The notes: generated by a model from the letters alone, not told the origin. Shown: positions 35,853 through 45,651, counted from the first letter of the stretch. The stretch is DNA of 64,000 nt from Fulvimarina sp040239565 (GCF_040239565.1 NZ_JBEHWS010000011.1:62001-126000); one strand, 5' to 3'. Program-made: numbers and translations.

Positions 35853-37226
35853 TCAGTCCGTCTGGCTCGCCCGTGCAAGGGAACCGCCCTCTTCAAACAC
35901 GCTGCGGTTCCACTGGACGATGACGATCGCCCCGGCCTTCTCGCCATTCACACGGCCCGGCTCATGACGGTTCTCGAACGAAATCGAGGCGCCGGAACGC
36001 TCGAGCAGGGTCTTGGCGATGAAGACACCGAGGCCGAGACCGCCGCCCGCGCGACGATCGCCCCGAAGCTTGTCGGACATATAAGGGTCCCCGATCCGCG
36101 CAAGCACATCCGCATTGAAGCCGGGCCCGTCATCAATGACCGTAACCGCGACAGCCGTCTCGTCCCAGGCGACCGAGATAGTCACCGAAGACATTGCGAA
36201 ATCGACTGCGTTCTCGACGATATTGCCGAGACCATAAAGAACGCCTGCGTTGCGCCGAGTGACAGGCTCCGGCCCATCGCCCTCGGTCTCGACCGCGACG
36301 GTGATTCCGAAATTCCGATGGGGCTCGGCCACCTCGTCGATCAGCGAGAGCAGCGGCAACTTCGCCATATGGCTTTCAGACGACGACGACAGGCTGGAAA
36401 GCTGGCGGAGAATTTCGCGGCAGCGCTCGGACTGTTCGAGCAGGAGATCGATGTCGTCGCGTAGGGGACTGTCCTTCGGAACGGTCCGGCTCATCTCCTT
36501 GGTAGCAAGGGCTATGGTGGCGAGCGGCGTGCCGAGTTCGTGGGCTGCGGCGGCGGCCAGCCCGTCGAGGGCGGAAATGTGCTGCTCGCGCTGGAGGACG
36601 AGTTCGGTCGCGCTCAGCGCGTCTGCGAGCGCACGGGACTCGGCCGCGACGCGGTAGACGTAGATCGCCGAAAAGACGAGCGTTCCGACGATCGCATACC
36701 AGAGCCCGGCGATGTAGATCGCTGGCAGCGAGAAGGTCTCGCCATCGGGCCACGGCAGCGGCATATGGAATATCGCAAGGAAAGTAGCAGCCAGCGAAGC
36801 CAAAAGCCCCAACCCAAAGGTCGTGGCCGGTGGCTGCGTCGCAGAGGCGATCAGACATGGAACGATGAGGAAGACCGAAAACGGGTTTGTCAGTCCGCCC
36901 GTTAGGTACAGGAGGCCCGTCGGCTGAAGGATGTCGAAGGTCAAGACGCTCGCAGCCGCCCCCGGCGAAAGCCGGCGGCTCGCGGGAAATTGCGTCGTCA
37001 GATAGATGTTCAGCGCAACCGAAAGCGCGATCAGGCTGAGACAGAACCAGGCCGGGATCGGCCACCAGACGCCCCACGCGACAAAAACCACGGTCGCGAT
37101 CTGCCCGGCGACGGAAATCCATCTGAGCCGCACGAGGGTCGCCAAACGCAGGCGTTGGCTCTCGCGCATCGTCGTGACGAAAGGCGGGAGGCGAAGATCG
37201 AAGCTTTGGCGCGTGGTCGTGTCCAT
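35853..37226 (-). CDS. actS: Redox sensor histidine kinase ActS (RegB/PrrB)
   Basis: The 457-residue membrane kinase has about six membrane segments (residues 35-195), the quinone-binding motif GGLTNPF at 110-116, the H-box with His near 229 (AAAAAHELGTPLATI) and the redox-active Cys near 269 (SERCREIL) known from RegB. The ATPase domain follows. It senses the ubiquinone pool and phosphorylates ActR. The pair is in the usual neighbouring arrangement. Confidence 0.95.
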   Translation of the reverse strand: MDTTTRQSFDLRLPPFVTTMRESQRLRLATLVRLRWISVAGQIATVVFVAWGVWWPIPAWFCLSLIALSVALNIYLTTQFPASRRLSPGAAASVLTFDILQPTGLLYLTGGLTNPFSVFLIVPCLIASATQPPATTFGLGLLASLAATFLAIFHMPLPWPDGETFSLPAIYIAGLWYAIVGTLVFSAIYVYRVAAESRALADALSATELVLQREQHISALDGLAAAAAHELGTPLATIALATKEMSRTVPKDSPLRDDIDLLLEQSERCREILRQLSSLSSSSESHMAKLPLLSLIDEVAEPHRNFGITVAVETEGDGPEPVTRRNAGVLYGLGNIVENAVDFAMSSVTISVAWDETAVAVTVIDDGPGFNADVLARIGDPYMSDKLRGDRRAGGGLGLGVFIAKTLLERSGASISFENRHEPGRVNGEKAGAIVIVQWNRSVFEEGGSLARASQTD

Positions 37227-37496
37227 AACGGCCTATCTAACGGAGATCGCCTCCGCCTCGATATGAGGCGAGTTCACGCACCCGTTATTTAGACGCCAAA
37301 ATGGTTGAAATGCTGCGCGACCGATTGCCGTAGGGTGCGACTGCGGATCGTTGCAGGCAGTTGAAAAGACTTCCCTTTCCCCGATCTGACAACAGCACAG
37401 AAAGGTCGAAACCGCCAGCCGGGCAGGTCTTTGAAGTGGAACAATTCGCGCTCCCTAGCGCTATGCCCCACAACAACCGACCAGGAAGGACGGATT

Positions 37497-37991
37497 ATGA
37501 CCATCACCAATCTCAAGGACATCTATATCGATCAGGCGCAGGACATCTACAGCGCCTGCAACCAGTCGGAGAAGGTCACGCGCGAGCTCGCCGACGCCGC
37601 CAAGAGCGAAGAGCTGAAGAAGGCCCTGAATGCCGGTGTCGATGGCATCGAAAGCGGCATGCAAACCCTTTCCGCGATCATCAAGGGTCACGGCGAAGAT
37701 CCCAAGGGCGAGTTCTGCAAAGGCATGGAAGGGCTTGTGAAGGAAGCCCGCGCTCACGGGCTGGAAGAAGACATCACCGACCCGGACGCCCGCGACGCGA
37801 TGATCATCACGCAGTATCAGCGCATGGCCCACTACGCGATCGCCGGTTATGGCTGCCTCGTGGCTTTCGCCAAACGCCTTGGTCTCGACGACGAAGCCAA
37901 GAAGCTGCAGTCCTGCCTCGACCACACGGCGGACGGCGACCGCACCATGACCGATCTCGCCACCGGCGGTATCAACAAGGCCGCTGTCTGA
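37497..37991 (+). CDS. DUF892 (YciE/YciF-type) ferritin-like protein
   Basis: The 164-residue all-helical protein reads DIYIDQAQDIYSACNQSE and ITQYQRMAHYAIAGYG, the paired helices of DUF892 with Glu/His metal-ligand candidates. These ferritin-like proteins are stress induced. The start at 37497 follows AGGAAGGA; the longer frame's N-terminus is not conserved. Two hairpins follow it. Confidence 0.88.
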   Translation: MTITNLKDIYIDQAQDIYSACNQSEKVTRELADAAKSEELKKALNAGVDGIESGMQTLSAIIKGHGEDPKGEFCKGMEGLVKEARAHGLEEDITDPDARDAMIITQYQRMAHYAIAGYGCLVAFAKRLGLDDEAKKLQSCLDHTADGDRTMTDLATGGINKAAV

Positions 37992-38006
37992 GCATCAGCC
38001 TGATTG

Positions 38007-38072
38007 GAGACGGCTCCAGCCGTCTCAAGAGCGATCCCGGCAAGATTTCGATCTTGACCGGGATTTTCTTTT
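38007..38072 (+). terminator. Tandem hairpin terminator
   Basis: A perfect 9-bp stem with a two-base loop (38007-38026) is followed by a second stem, ATCCCGG at 38034-38040 with CCGGGAT at 38058-38064, and then a T-rich TTTCTTTT tract. The second hairpin is a clear intrinsic terminator. Confidence 0.88.
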
Positions 38073-38206
38073 GCCGGGCAGCGTTACCTTGTCCTCAATG
38101 AAGACGGCAACGACAGACCATTTGTATTCGATAACCCGGGATGTACAGCGTTTCGGTTTTTTTCCGTACGCGTACGCGAAGCCGCGCAAAGGCGGCGTAT
38201 AAGGCC

Positions 38207-39991
38207 ATGACCGCGTTTCTCGCTGATTATTCGGCCTATATCGGCATTGCGATCGTCATTATCGTCTTCATCGGCTTTGCCATCGAGCGGTATCCACCGG
38301 AAGTGGTGGCGGTTGCAGGCGCCGTGACCTTTCTCGTGCTCGGCTATCTCGACGCCAACGAGATCTCGGCCGCCTTCTCCAACCCGGCACCGATTACCAT
38401 CGCCGCCATGTTTGTCCTCTCCGGAGCTCTGATCCGAACGGGAACGCTGGAGGTTGCGGCGAGCTGGCTGGTTTCTCGCGCGGGCAAACAACCCGTCGTG
38501 ACGATGGCGATCCTGACCGCCGGCGTGATGGCGGCTTCCGCCTTCATGAACAACACTCCGGTCGTAATCGTCATGATCCCGATTTTGATCGAGATCGCCC
38601 GGAAGCTGCAGATCGGATCGACGCGGCTGCTGATCCCGCTGTCCTACGTCACGATTCTGGGCGGCACCTGCTCGCTGATCGGCACATCCACCAATCTCCT
38701 CGTCGACGGTGTCGCTCGCTCAGAAGGCCTCGATCCGTTCACGATCTTCGAGATCACGCCGATCGGCCTTTTCGCTGCGGCCGTCGGTCTTGTTTATCTC
38801 GTGATCGCCGGTCCGCTATTGCTGCCGGATCGCACGGCCGCTGAAGAGGCACTCGCGAGCGACGAAGACAACGACAAGTATCTGAGCGAGATCACCGTGC
38901 GCGAAGAGGCGAGCGCCATCGGCCGGACGGTGAAGGACGTCTCCAGCCTCTCCCGGCGCGGCGTCAAAGTGGTCGCGATCCGACGTGGCGGTGAGACCAT
39001 TCGACGTGATCTGCAGGACCAGGTGATCGAACGCGGGGACCGGATCGTCCTCTTCGCAACGGCCGAGGAACTCCTCACCCTCAACGACAGCGATCATTAT
39101 CGCGTCGGTCGCCTCAGCCGATCTCGGAAAAGCGCTGAGACGGTCATCGTCGAGGCGACAGCCGCGCCGCACCGGCGCGGCATCGGCCGGCGGATCGACG
39201 ACCTGATCGGCTATTCCGGCTCCGGCGTCGCTGTGATCGGCGTGCGCCGCCATCGCCATACACCGGGACCATCGCTTTTGGAAACGCGCCTGCGCCCCGC
39301 CGACCGGCTTCTCCTCGAAGGCGCACCTGAAGCCATCTCTCGGATTGCCGACACGAACGATCTCATCGAGATCAACACGTCCCACGCGCGACCCTTCCGG
39401 CGCGAAAAGGCACCGCTCGCTATTGGCGCGTTGATCGCCGTGATCGCGCTCTCGGCCTTCGGCCTCGCCTCGATTCAGGGCCTCGCCTTCATCGCCATCG
39501 CGGCGCTGCTGCTGCTTCGGGTGATCGATGCCGACGAGGCCTGGCGCTCGATCCGTGCCGATCTCCTGATCCTCATCTTCGCCATGCTTTCGATCGGTGA
39601 AGGTCTTTCCAAGACCGGAGGCATCGAGCTGATCGTCACGACGATCGAGCCCCTGCTACAAGCGGTGCCGGCCTTCGCAGTCCTGATCCTGATCTACGCG
39701 CTGTCCTCGACGCTGACCGAGATGGTGACCAACAACGCTGTCGCGGTGATCCTCACCCCTGTCGCGATCGCCCTCGCCGCCTCCCTGGGCATCGAGCCAC
39801 GCGCCCTCGTCGCCGCCGTGATGTTCGGCGCCTCGGCCTCATTCGCAACACCGATCGGCTATCAGACGAACACGCTGGTCTACGCCGCGGGCAACTATCG
39901 CTTCATGGATTTTCTGAAGATCGGCGGGCCGATGAACGTCATCATCGGCCTCGCAAGCTGCCTCGCGATCAGCGTCTATTATGGATTCTGA
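38207..39991 (+). CDS. SLC13 (DASS) family transporter with TrkA-C domains
   Basis: The 594-residue membrane protein has an N-terminal half with SLC13 motifs (MNNTPVVIVMIPIL and GTCSLIGTSTNLLVDG), two TrkA-C/RCK_C domains in the middle (about 235-300 and 310-380) and a second membrane half (TEMVTNNAVAVILTPVA; GASASFATPIGYQTN). This is the usual arrangement of bacterial SLC13 permeases for sulfate or dicarboxylates. Start at 38207 was chosen because the membrane segment begins at once; the longer frame is basic and unlike a start. Substrate unknown. Confidence 0.9.
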   Translation: MTAFLADYSAYIGIAIVIIVFIGFAIERYPPEVVAVAGAVTFLVLGYLDANEISAAFSNPAPITIAAMFVLSGALIRTGTLEVAASWLVSRAGKQPVVTMAILTAGVMAASAFMNNTPVVIVMIPILIEIARKLQIGSTRLLIPLSYVTILGGTCSLIGTSTNLLVDGVARSEGLDPFTIFEITPIGLFAAAVGLVYLVIAGPLLLPDRTAAEEALASDEDNDKYLSEITVREEASAIGRTVKDVSSLSRRGVKVVAIRRGGETIRRDLQDQVIERGDRIVLFATAEELLTLNDSDHYRVGRLSRSRKSAETVIVEATAAPHRRGIGRRIDDLIGYSGSGVAVIGVRRHRHTPGPSLLETRLRPADRLLLEGAPEAISRIADTNDLIEINTSHARPFRREKAPLAIGALIAVIALSAFGLASIQGLAFIAIAALLLLRVIDADEAWRSIRADLLILIFAMLSIGEGLSKTGGIELIVTTIEPLLQAVPAFAVLILIYALSSTLTEMVTNNAVAVILTPVAIALAASLGIEPRALVAAVMFGASASFATPIGYQTNTLVYAAGNYRFMDFLKIGGPMNVIIGLASCLAISVYYGF

Positions 39992-40000
39992 CGGGTCCGC

Positions 40001-42664
40001 TCAGCGCCGAGAACGCCCGCCGCGCGTGATCCGGTCTTCGCGGATCGCAGCCTGGGCCGCTGCCAGCCGGGCGATCGGCACGCGGAAGGGAGAGCAGGAA
40101 ACGTAGTCGAGACCGGCTTCGGCAAAGAACGCGATCGAGGCCGGGTCGCCGCCCTGCTCGCCGCAGACGCCCAGTTCGATATGCGGCTTGGTTCGCCGTG
40201 CCTTTTCGACCGCGATCTGGATGAGCTCGCCAACGCCCTCGACGTCCACGGTCTGGAACGGATCGCGCTCGATGATACCCTCGCGGACATAAGTCGACAG
40301 GAAGGTCCCTGCATCATCGCGCGAGATGCCGAAAACGGTCTGCGTCAGGTCATTCGTGCCGAAGGAAAAGAAATCGGCGGCCTCGGCTATCGTGTCGGCG
40401 CGGACGATCGCGCGCGGTAATTCGATCATGGTCCCGACTCGGTAGGTCAGATTTGTGCCCGTCTCCGCGATCACCTGCGCAGCGACAGCGTCGATCCGCT
40501 CCTTCACGAAATCGAGTTCGCGTCGCAGACTGACGAGCGGCACCATGATTTCCGGCGTCACGGCAGCGCCTGTCTTCGCGCCGGCCTCCACCGCCGCCTC
40601 GAAGATCGCACGCGACTGGACCTCGGCGATCTCCGGATAGGAAATCGCAAGCCGGCAGCCGCGATGGCCGAGCATCGGATTGAATTCCTGAAGCGCAGCA
40701 ATCCGCTGGCGCAGCGTGGAGACATCAATGCCGAGAAATTCCGCCGTCTCGCCGATATCGCTTTCGGCCTGGGGCAAGAACTCGTGCAGCGGCGGGTCGA
40801 GCAGCCGGATCGTTACCGGAAGGCCGGCCATGATCTCGAAAAGTTCGACGAAATCGGCACGCTGGATCGGCAAGAGCTTTTCGAGAGCCGCGCGGCGGCC
40901 CTTTTCGTCCGAAGCAAGAATCATCTCGCGCATGGCGCGCACACGGTCGCCCTCGAAGAACATGTGCTCCGTGCGGGTGAGGCCGATGCCTTCAGCGCCA
41001 AAGTCGCGCGCTGCCCGTGCTTCGGCGGGCGTCTCCGCATTGGTGCGTACCCTCATGTGACGCGCCCGGTCGGCAAACTCCATCAGGGTAGCGAAATCAC
41101 CATCGAGAGAGGGCCGAACGAGAGTGACCGCACCCTTGATCACTTCGCCGGACGTGCCGTCGATCGTAATCGGATCACCTTCCTTCAGCACCGTTTTGGC
41201 AGCGTGTAGTTCGCCAGTCGCAGCATTGAGGCGCAGCGTTCCCGCACCTGTGACGCAGGGCTTGCCGATACCACGCGCGACCACGGCCGCGTGGCTGGTG
41301 GTGCCGCCGCGGATCGTCAAAACGCCCTCGGACACGTGCATGCCGTGAATATCTTCAGGATGGGTTTCGTGACGCACGAGGATGACCTTTCGGCCTTCCG
41401 AGGCGAGCGCCTGGGCGCGATCGGATGTGAAGACCATCTCACCCGTCGCGGCCCCTGGCGATGCGGGCATTCCCCGCGCCATCACCTCGAAGCTCTCGTC
41501 GCGCTGAATCGATGGGTGGAGAAGCTGATCGAGCGACGTCGCGTCGATCCGCGACAGGGCCTCCGCCTCGTCGATCAGGCCATCGCGTACGAATTCGACG
41601 GCAAGACGGACGGCTTCGGAGGCGCTGCGCCGGCCGACGCGCGACTGGAGCAGAAAGAGCTCTCCATCACCGATCATGAACTCCACTTCGGCGAGATCGC
41701 CGAGATAGGCCTCTACGGCCCGTACATGGTCGTCGAGATGTTCGATATCGGCTGGAAATTCCTCGCCACCATTCTCCAGTGCAGCCGCGAGATTGATACT
41801 GCGATGTTGGTCATTGCGCAGAACATGACCGGAGCCGAGCTGGAATTCTCCGGTCAGCTGCGGTCTGCCTGTCGCCATGTCACGCGACAGGGCCCGGCCA
41901 CGTCCGGACTGGGCATTGCGCTCGTTGAAGATCATCGAATGGATCGTGACGGCGAGACCCGAATTCTCGGGAATGCCGTGCAGCGCACGATGGGCCTGGG
42001 CCGGAGCGCTTCGCCAGCTCTTGAAGACGGCATTGACGATCTCGACGAGTTGCTCGAACGGCGTCTGCGGCATGATGACTTCGAGTTCGTCGGCCAGAAA
42101 CCGGTTCAGTCGCGCGATCAGCGCACGCCAGTCGTCGATCGACGTCGGTTCTCCGGTCCAGCCCTTCTCTTCCGCTTCCTCGTCGGCGATCTCCTCAAAA
42201 TCCGTGGGATCGGCGTCGTAGACAAGCTGGGCATAGCTCTCGATCAGCCGGCGATAGCTGCGGAAAGCAAAGGTCGCATCGTCCAGTTCTTCTGCAAGGA
42301 TCTCGACCGTCCGGCCGTTGAGCCCGACATCAAGCACGCTTTCAGCAAGGCCCGGCATGGCGGCCTTCGCGCTGGAACGTACGGCAAGAAGAAGAGGCCG
42401 GCGGTCGCCGTCGAAGCGGCGCCCGGTGACGTTTTCGAGGGCTTCGACATGATCGCGAAGATCGGCCCGCAGGCCCATGGAAAGCTCGTCGCGGCCGCCC
42501 TTCGATTCGCGCCATGCATAGGTCGAGATCGTGAAACCCGGAGGAACGGGCAAATTGAGCGATGCCAGAAGCGCAAGGTCCGCGCCCTTGAGACCGAGGG
42601 ACTCGACCGAGTCCGCCGGCCGTTCGGCCTTGCCTCTTTGAAATTGAAATATGCGTTGTGGCAT
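40001..42664 (-). CDS. ppdK: Pyruvate phosphate dikinase-like enzyme
   Basis: The 887-residue protein has the full PPDK domain order: N-terminal nucleotide-binding domain, phospho-His domain and C-terminal PEP/pyruvate domain. The His domain (RGGTTSHAAVVARG), the PEP site (MLGHRGCRLAISYPEI) and the catalytic Cys (GVCGEQGGDP) are intact. In the ATP half, the Lys and Arg in KGADLALL and AVRSSAKAAMPG are kept, but the usual TRNPSTGE and QGEDVV motifs are replaced by SRDMATGR and LGSGHV. The enzyme therefore may bind nucleotide differently or be impaired. It is followed by the terminator-less start of a convergent transporter and its own stop lies 9 bases away. Confidence 0.85.
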   Translation of the reverse strand: MPQRIFQFQRGKAERPADSVESLGLKGADLALLASLNLPVPPGFTISTYAWRESKGGRDELSMGLRADLRDHVEALENVTGRRFDGDRRPLLLAVRSSAKAAMPGLAESVLDVGLNGRTVEILAEELDDATFAFRSYRRLIESYAQLVYDADPTDFEEIADEEAEEKGWTGEPTSIDDWRALIARLNRFLADELEVIMPQTPFEQLVEIVNAVFKSWRSAPAQAHRALHGIPENSGLAVTIHSMIFNERNAQSGRGRALSRDMATGRPQLTGEFQLGSGHVLRNDQHRSINLAAALENGGEEFPADIEHLDDHVRAVEAYLGDLAEVEFMIGDGELFLLQSRVGRRSASEAVRLAVEFVRDGLIDEAEALSRIDATSLDQLLHPSIQRDESFEVMARGMPASPGAATGEMVFTSDRAQALASEGRKVILVRHETHPEDIHGMHVSEGVLTIRGGTTSHAAVVARGIGKPCVTGAGTLRLNAATGELHAAKTVLKEGDPITIDGTSGEVIKGAVTLVRPSLDGDFATLMEFADRARHMRVRTNAETPAEARAARDFGAEGIGLTRTEHMFFEGDRVRAMREMILASDEKGRRAALEKLLPIQRADFVELFEIMAGLPVTIRLLDPPLHEFLPQAESDIGETAEFLGIDVSTLRQRIAALQEFNPMLGHRGCRLAISYPEIAEVQSRAIFEAAVEAGAKTGAAVTPEIMVPLVSLRRELDFVKERIDAVAAQVIAETGTNLTYRVGTMIELPRAIVRADTIAEAADFFSFGTNDLTQTVFGISRDDAGTFLSTYVREGIIERDPFQTVDVEGVGELIQIAVEKARRTKPHIELGVCGEQGGDPASIAFFAEAGLDYVSCSPFRVPIARLAAAQAAIREDRITRGGRSRR

Positions 42665-42767
42665 CGAACCGCCGGGTCAGGACCTCTTTCCAGTCTACCC
42701 TCGCGTTTAGCGCGGCATGTCCGCAACACCAAGAGCGTCCCGGCGGAATCCTAATGCGAGTTTAAGG

Positions 42768-42809
42768 AAAAATCACAGGCACTTCGACAGCATCGCCGCC
42801 GAAGTGCCT
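42768..42809 (-). terminator. Terminator downstream of the DsbA-like gene
   Basis: AGGCACTTCG (42777-42786) pairs with CGAAGTGCCT (42800-42809). Four bases after the stem on the minus strand comes TTTTT (A5 at 42768-42772). It separates the DsbA-like gene from ppdK. Confidence 0.82.
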
Positions 42810-42827
42810 CAAGGCCTAATCCAATCG

Positions 42828-43706
42828 TCAGTTCGTCGGTGTCGCCGCCTCGATCGCGGCAGCCATATTCTCCGGGCTCATCGCGCCGGCATATTTGGTG
42901 CCGTTGATGAAGAAGGTCGGCGTCGCGGTCACGCCGAAGTCCTCTTCGCCGGCCTTCTGCACATCGACGATCTGCTGCTGCAATTCCTTGTTGTTGAGGC
43001 AGGCGACGAATTCATCCTGTCCCATACCGGTCATGCGCGCGATCTTCAAAAGCTCCTGCGAAGGACTTTCGGCACCGGCCCAGGTCCGCTGCTGCTCGAA
43101 GAGAACGTCCACCATTGCCGTACGCCGCTGATCGTCGCCGGTGCAGCGCGCCATCATAAAAGCGGCGAGCGAGACGGGGTCGAACGGGAATTCGCGGACG
43201 ATGAGCTTGGCCTTTCCGGTATCGAGATAGGCTTTCTTGATCGCCGGGTAGCTGTTTTCGTGGAAGTTCGCGCAATGGCCGCAGGTCATCGAGGCATACT
43301 CGACGATGGTGACCGGCGCATCGGGATCACCCTGGACGATGTCCGGCAGAGCCTGCTCGCTCATCAGTTCCGACACATCGACATTGCCGGAGGATTCCGG
43401 CGCCTCCTCGGCTGGCGTCAGCGTCGGTTCAGACGAGCTCTCGGCTGTCTGTTCAGCGGCCGCAGCATCGGACTCCGAGGCGGCCTCGGTGTCGGCCGCA
43501 GGCTCGGCGGATGGCTCCGACTCGGCGGTCGTTTCTGTTTCCGCCACAGGATCGCTTGCCTGAGCGACTTCGATCTGGCCAGCGTCCGGCTGAACGATGC
43601 CATTAGCAGAGGCGTCTTCATCGCTGCAGGCAGCGAGCGTGATCAAGCTAGCACCGGCGAAAGCGAGCGCGGCCAGCTTCAGGGGCGAGGAATTTGAGCG
43701 GGTCAC
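42828..43706 (-). CDS. DsbA-like thiol-disulfide lipoprotein with acidic linker
   Basis: The 292-residue protein has a lipobox (LAAC, Cys near 27), an acidic Ala/Glu/Ser-rich linker (about 50-107) and a thioredoxin-fold DsbA domain with active site CGHC (Cys142, Cys145) and the cis-Pro in ATPTFFING. It should catalyse disulfide formation in the periplasm, anchored by lipid. The long low-complexity linker is unusual and resembles tails in two other exported proteins here. Position beside dciA and mutY is the common arrangement in Hyphomicrobiales. Confidence 0.9.
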   Translation of the reverse strand: MTRSNSSPLKLAALAFAGASLITLAACSDEDASANGIVQPDAGQIEVAQASDPVAETETTAESEPSAEPAADTEAASESDAAAAEQTAESSSEPTLTPAEEAPESSGNVDVSELMSEQALPDIVQGDPDAPVTIVEYASMTCGHCANFHENSYPAIKKAYLDTGKAKLIVREFPFDPVSLAAFMMARCTGDDQRRTAMVDVLFEQQRTWAGAESPSQELLKIARMTGMGQDEFVACLNNKELQQQIVDVQKAGEEDFGVTATPTFFINGTKYAGAMSPENMAAAIEAATPTN

Positions 43707-43837
43707 GGGCAGAATGTCTCCGTTTGAAAATCGTGCTTTGCAGCGGTTTCTATATAGACGCTGGTCCGTTGCCTACCACGAACGACCGCCGCGCCGACTT
43801 ACAATTCTGTCATGCGCGCGCGAGCGGCACCGTCTCG

Positions 43838-44356
43838 TCAGTCCCGTTTGCGGTCGCTGCGGCTGAGCGTTGCCTCCGCAAAGGCTTTGAGGGACTCTCG
43901 CAGGGTCTCGTCCTCGATATGACCAACCATGGCCTCGATCTTCTGGCGATCCGACAGGTTCAGGCGGCGCGAGCTTGGCTTGTTGCTGCGAGACGCTTCC
44001 ATGACAGGCATCTGCGTAATCTTGACCTTGGCAACCGCGATGAATCCATAGAGTCGATTGATCCGCGCGATCAGCTCGCTCGTCTGGTGCTGGAGCCGAA
44101 GAGCAGCTGCCGGCTCCGCGCCGATTACGAGGGTCGCCGGCTCAAAGGGATCGTCCTCGCCGCGCTTCGGCGGCCAGCGGAATTCCAGCGGCCGCGTCTG
44201 TCCCGTGAGGCGGGGACCCGCGATCTGCGGCCAGGCGAGCGCGAGCTCGGAGGTCATGCCGGCCTTCTTGCGCAGGACCGGATCAACTAGCTTCGACGCA
44301 AGATCCGATAGCGATCGCGGCGGTGGGCGCCGCTTCGGTTTCTGAAAATCGCTCAT
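43838..44356 (-). CDS. dciA: DciA-like DUF721 protein
   Basis: The 172-residue protein has a DUF721 domain (about 15-115) with the conserved W near WPQIAG and an LRLQHQTSELIARINRLYG segment. DciA loads or recruits the replicative helicase DnaB in many bacteria. The C-terminal part is basic and probably disordered. Its start overlaps the stop of the preceding O-antigen ligase gene by 4 bases. Confidence 0.85.
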   Translation of the reverse strand: MSDFQKPKRRPPPRSLSDLASKLVDPVLRKKAGMTSELALAWPQIAGPRLTGQTRPLEFRWPPKRGEDDPFEPATLVIGAEPAAALRLQHQTSELIARINRLYGFIAVAKVKITQMPVMEASRSNKPSSRRLNLSDRQKIEAMVGHIEDETLRESLKAFAEATLSRSDRKRD

Positions 44357-45651
44357 GCCGGAGCGTCCTCCGTCGACCGCACGCCGTTTTCACTCATCAT
44401 CGTACCCGCCAGCGTCCAGATCGAAAGAGCCCAGACGGCGTCGAGAATATCGTGGAAGAACATGATGTTCGTAAGGCCGGGGATCAGATAGGCGCAAACG
44501 AGAATGAGCGCGAAGGCCAGCCGGGCCGGGCCCTCAGCTTCGCGCCGCTGCCGAAAGGCGCACCAGATGGGCGTAAAGAGAACTGCGAGAAGTGCTGCGA
44601 TGCCGACCAAACCTGCCTGCACGCCGACGGTCAGGATCACGTTGTGCAAGTGGCTGAAGGAGAAGCCGTCGGCAAAGACCGCGCCGAGATGCGGCTGGAC
44701 AGCGGCCCAGAGACCGCTCTCGCCCCAGCCGAGGAAGGGTCGTTCCAGAAAGGCCGCGATCCCGGCCCGATACATGTCGGACCGCAGGCTGAGAGAGGTC
44801 GCGGCATTTGCATTCGCAAACATCACCTCGAAATCCTGAATCAGGCCCTGCGCGCGATGGCTGACATATTCCGCACCCAGCACCACTCCGACGAGCGTCA
44901 GGACAAACGCTGCAGCGAGGGTCAAACCGCGATGCCGCTGCCCGATCCGCGACCAGACGACCGGGATGTCCCGCCGCCGTGTCCAGAGGGCGATTGCTAG
45001 GATGATGGGAAGCGCTGGCCAGGCACCGCGCATGCCCGTCATGATCACGGCTAGCGAGGCGCCGAACATGCCAAGAAGGGCGATAGCATTCCGGAAGAAA
45101 TCGTGCTTCTCGCGAAAACCCAGCAGCGCAAGTCCGGCGGTCAGGAGGCAGAGGATCGAAAAAGGACCGGCATTGCCGGCAAAACCCTCAGCCCGGTAGC
45201 TGTCGAAGAGAATGATGGAGGCGAGCCCCGCGACCGGCGCGAGGATGCCGCCGATCGCAGCCCCCTTGAACACGGCATCGAGCACGTCCTCCGTGCGGGA
45301 GATTGCCACCCGATGCACCGCGATGATCGGCATCAGGAAGAACAGGCGAAGACCGATATCGAGGGCAGCCGTTCCGGGATCGCTGTTGAGAATATCCGCA
45401 ACCGCCAGCGCGCCGAAGAAAGCGACATGGCTCCAGAGCAGCGGAGCCGCCGGTCCAAAGGCGCGCCAGCTAAGCCGTCCGACGACGAGACAAATTGCCG
45501 CCCAGCAGGTGAGGACAGTGACTATCAAGCCCACGAGAGACCCGGCGAGCGGCATGATGGCATATGAGAGTATGATCGCGGGGCGATTACGCTCGGCCAT
45601 CCCCTCGGTGGGCGGATTGATCAGCCGCGCGAAAGACGTCACTGGGTTCAT
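44353..45651 (-). CDS. O-antigen ligase family membrane protein
   Basis: The 432-residue protein has about ten membrane segments and a large periplasmic loop near 265-330. The Wzy_C/O-antigen ligase pattern is seen in GWGESGLWAAVQPH and FSHLHNVILTVGVQAGLVG, with the conserved His. It joins O-antigen to lipid A core or polymerises sugar chains. It is translationally coupled to dciA by an ATGA overlap and divergent from mutY, an unusual place for such a gene as no other polysaccharide genes are nearby. Confidence 0.85.
   Translation of the reverse strand: MNPVTSFARLINPPTEGMAERNRPAIILSYAIMPLAGSLVGLIVTVLTCWAAICLVVGRLSWRAFGPAAPLLWSHVAFFGALAVADILNSDPGTAALDIGLRLFFLMPIIAVHRVAISRTEDVLDAVFKGAAIGGILAPVAGLASIILFDSYRAEGFAGNAGPFSILCLLTAGLALLGFREKHDFFRNAIALLGMFGASLAVIMTGMRGAWPALPIILAIALWTRRRDIPVVWSRIGQRHRGLTLAAAFVLTLVGVVLGAEYVSHRAQGLIQDFEVMFANANAATSLSLRSDMYRAGIAAFLERPFLGWGESGLWAAVQPHLGAVFADGFSFSHLHNVILTVGVQAGLVGIAALLAVLFTPIWCAFRQRREAEGPARLAFALILVCAYLIPGLTNIMFFHDILDAVWALSIWTLAGTMMSENGVRSTEDAPA

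Noticed and set aside
37438..37442. GGAAC element before the DUF892 gene, possible general-stress sigma -35
   Set aside because: No matching CGTT -10 element at 16-17 bases.
41291..42754. 487-residue plus-strand frame opposite the PPDK-like gene
   Set aside because: Only antisense sequence of a well-supported enzyme.
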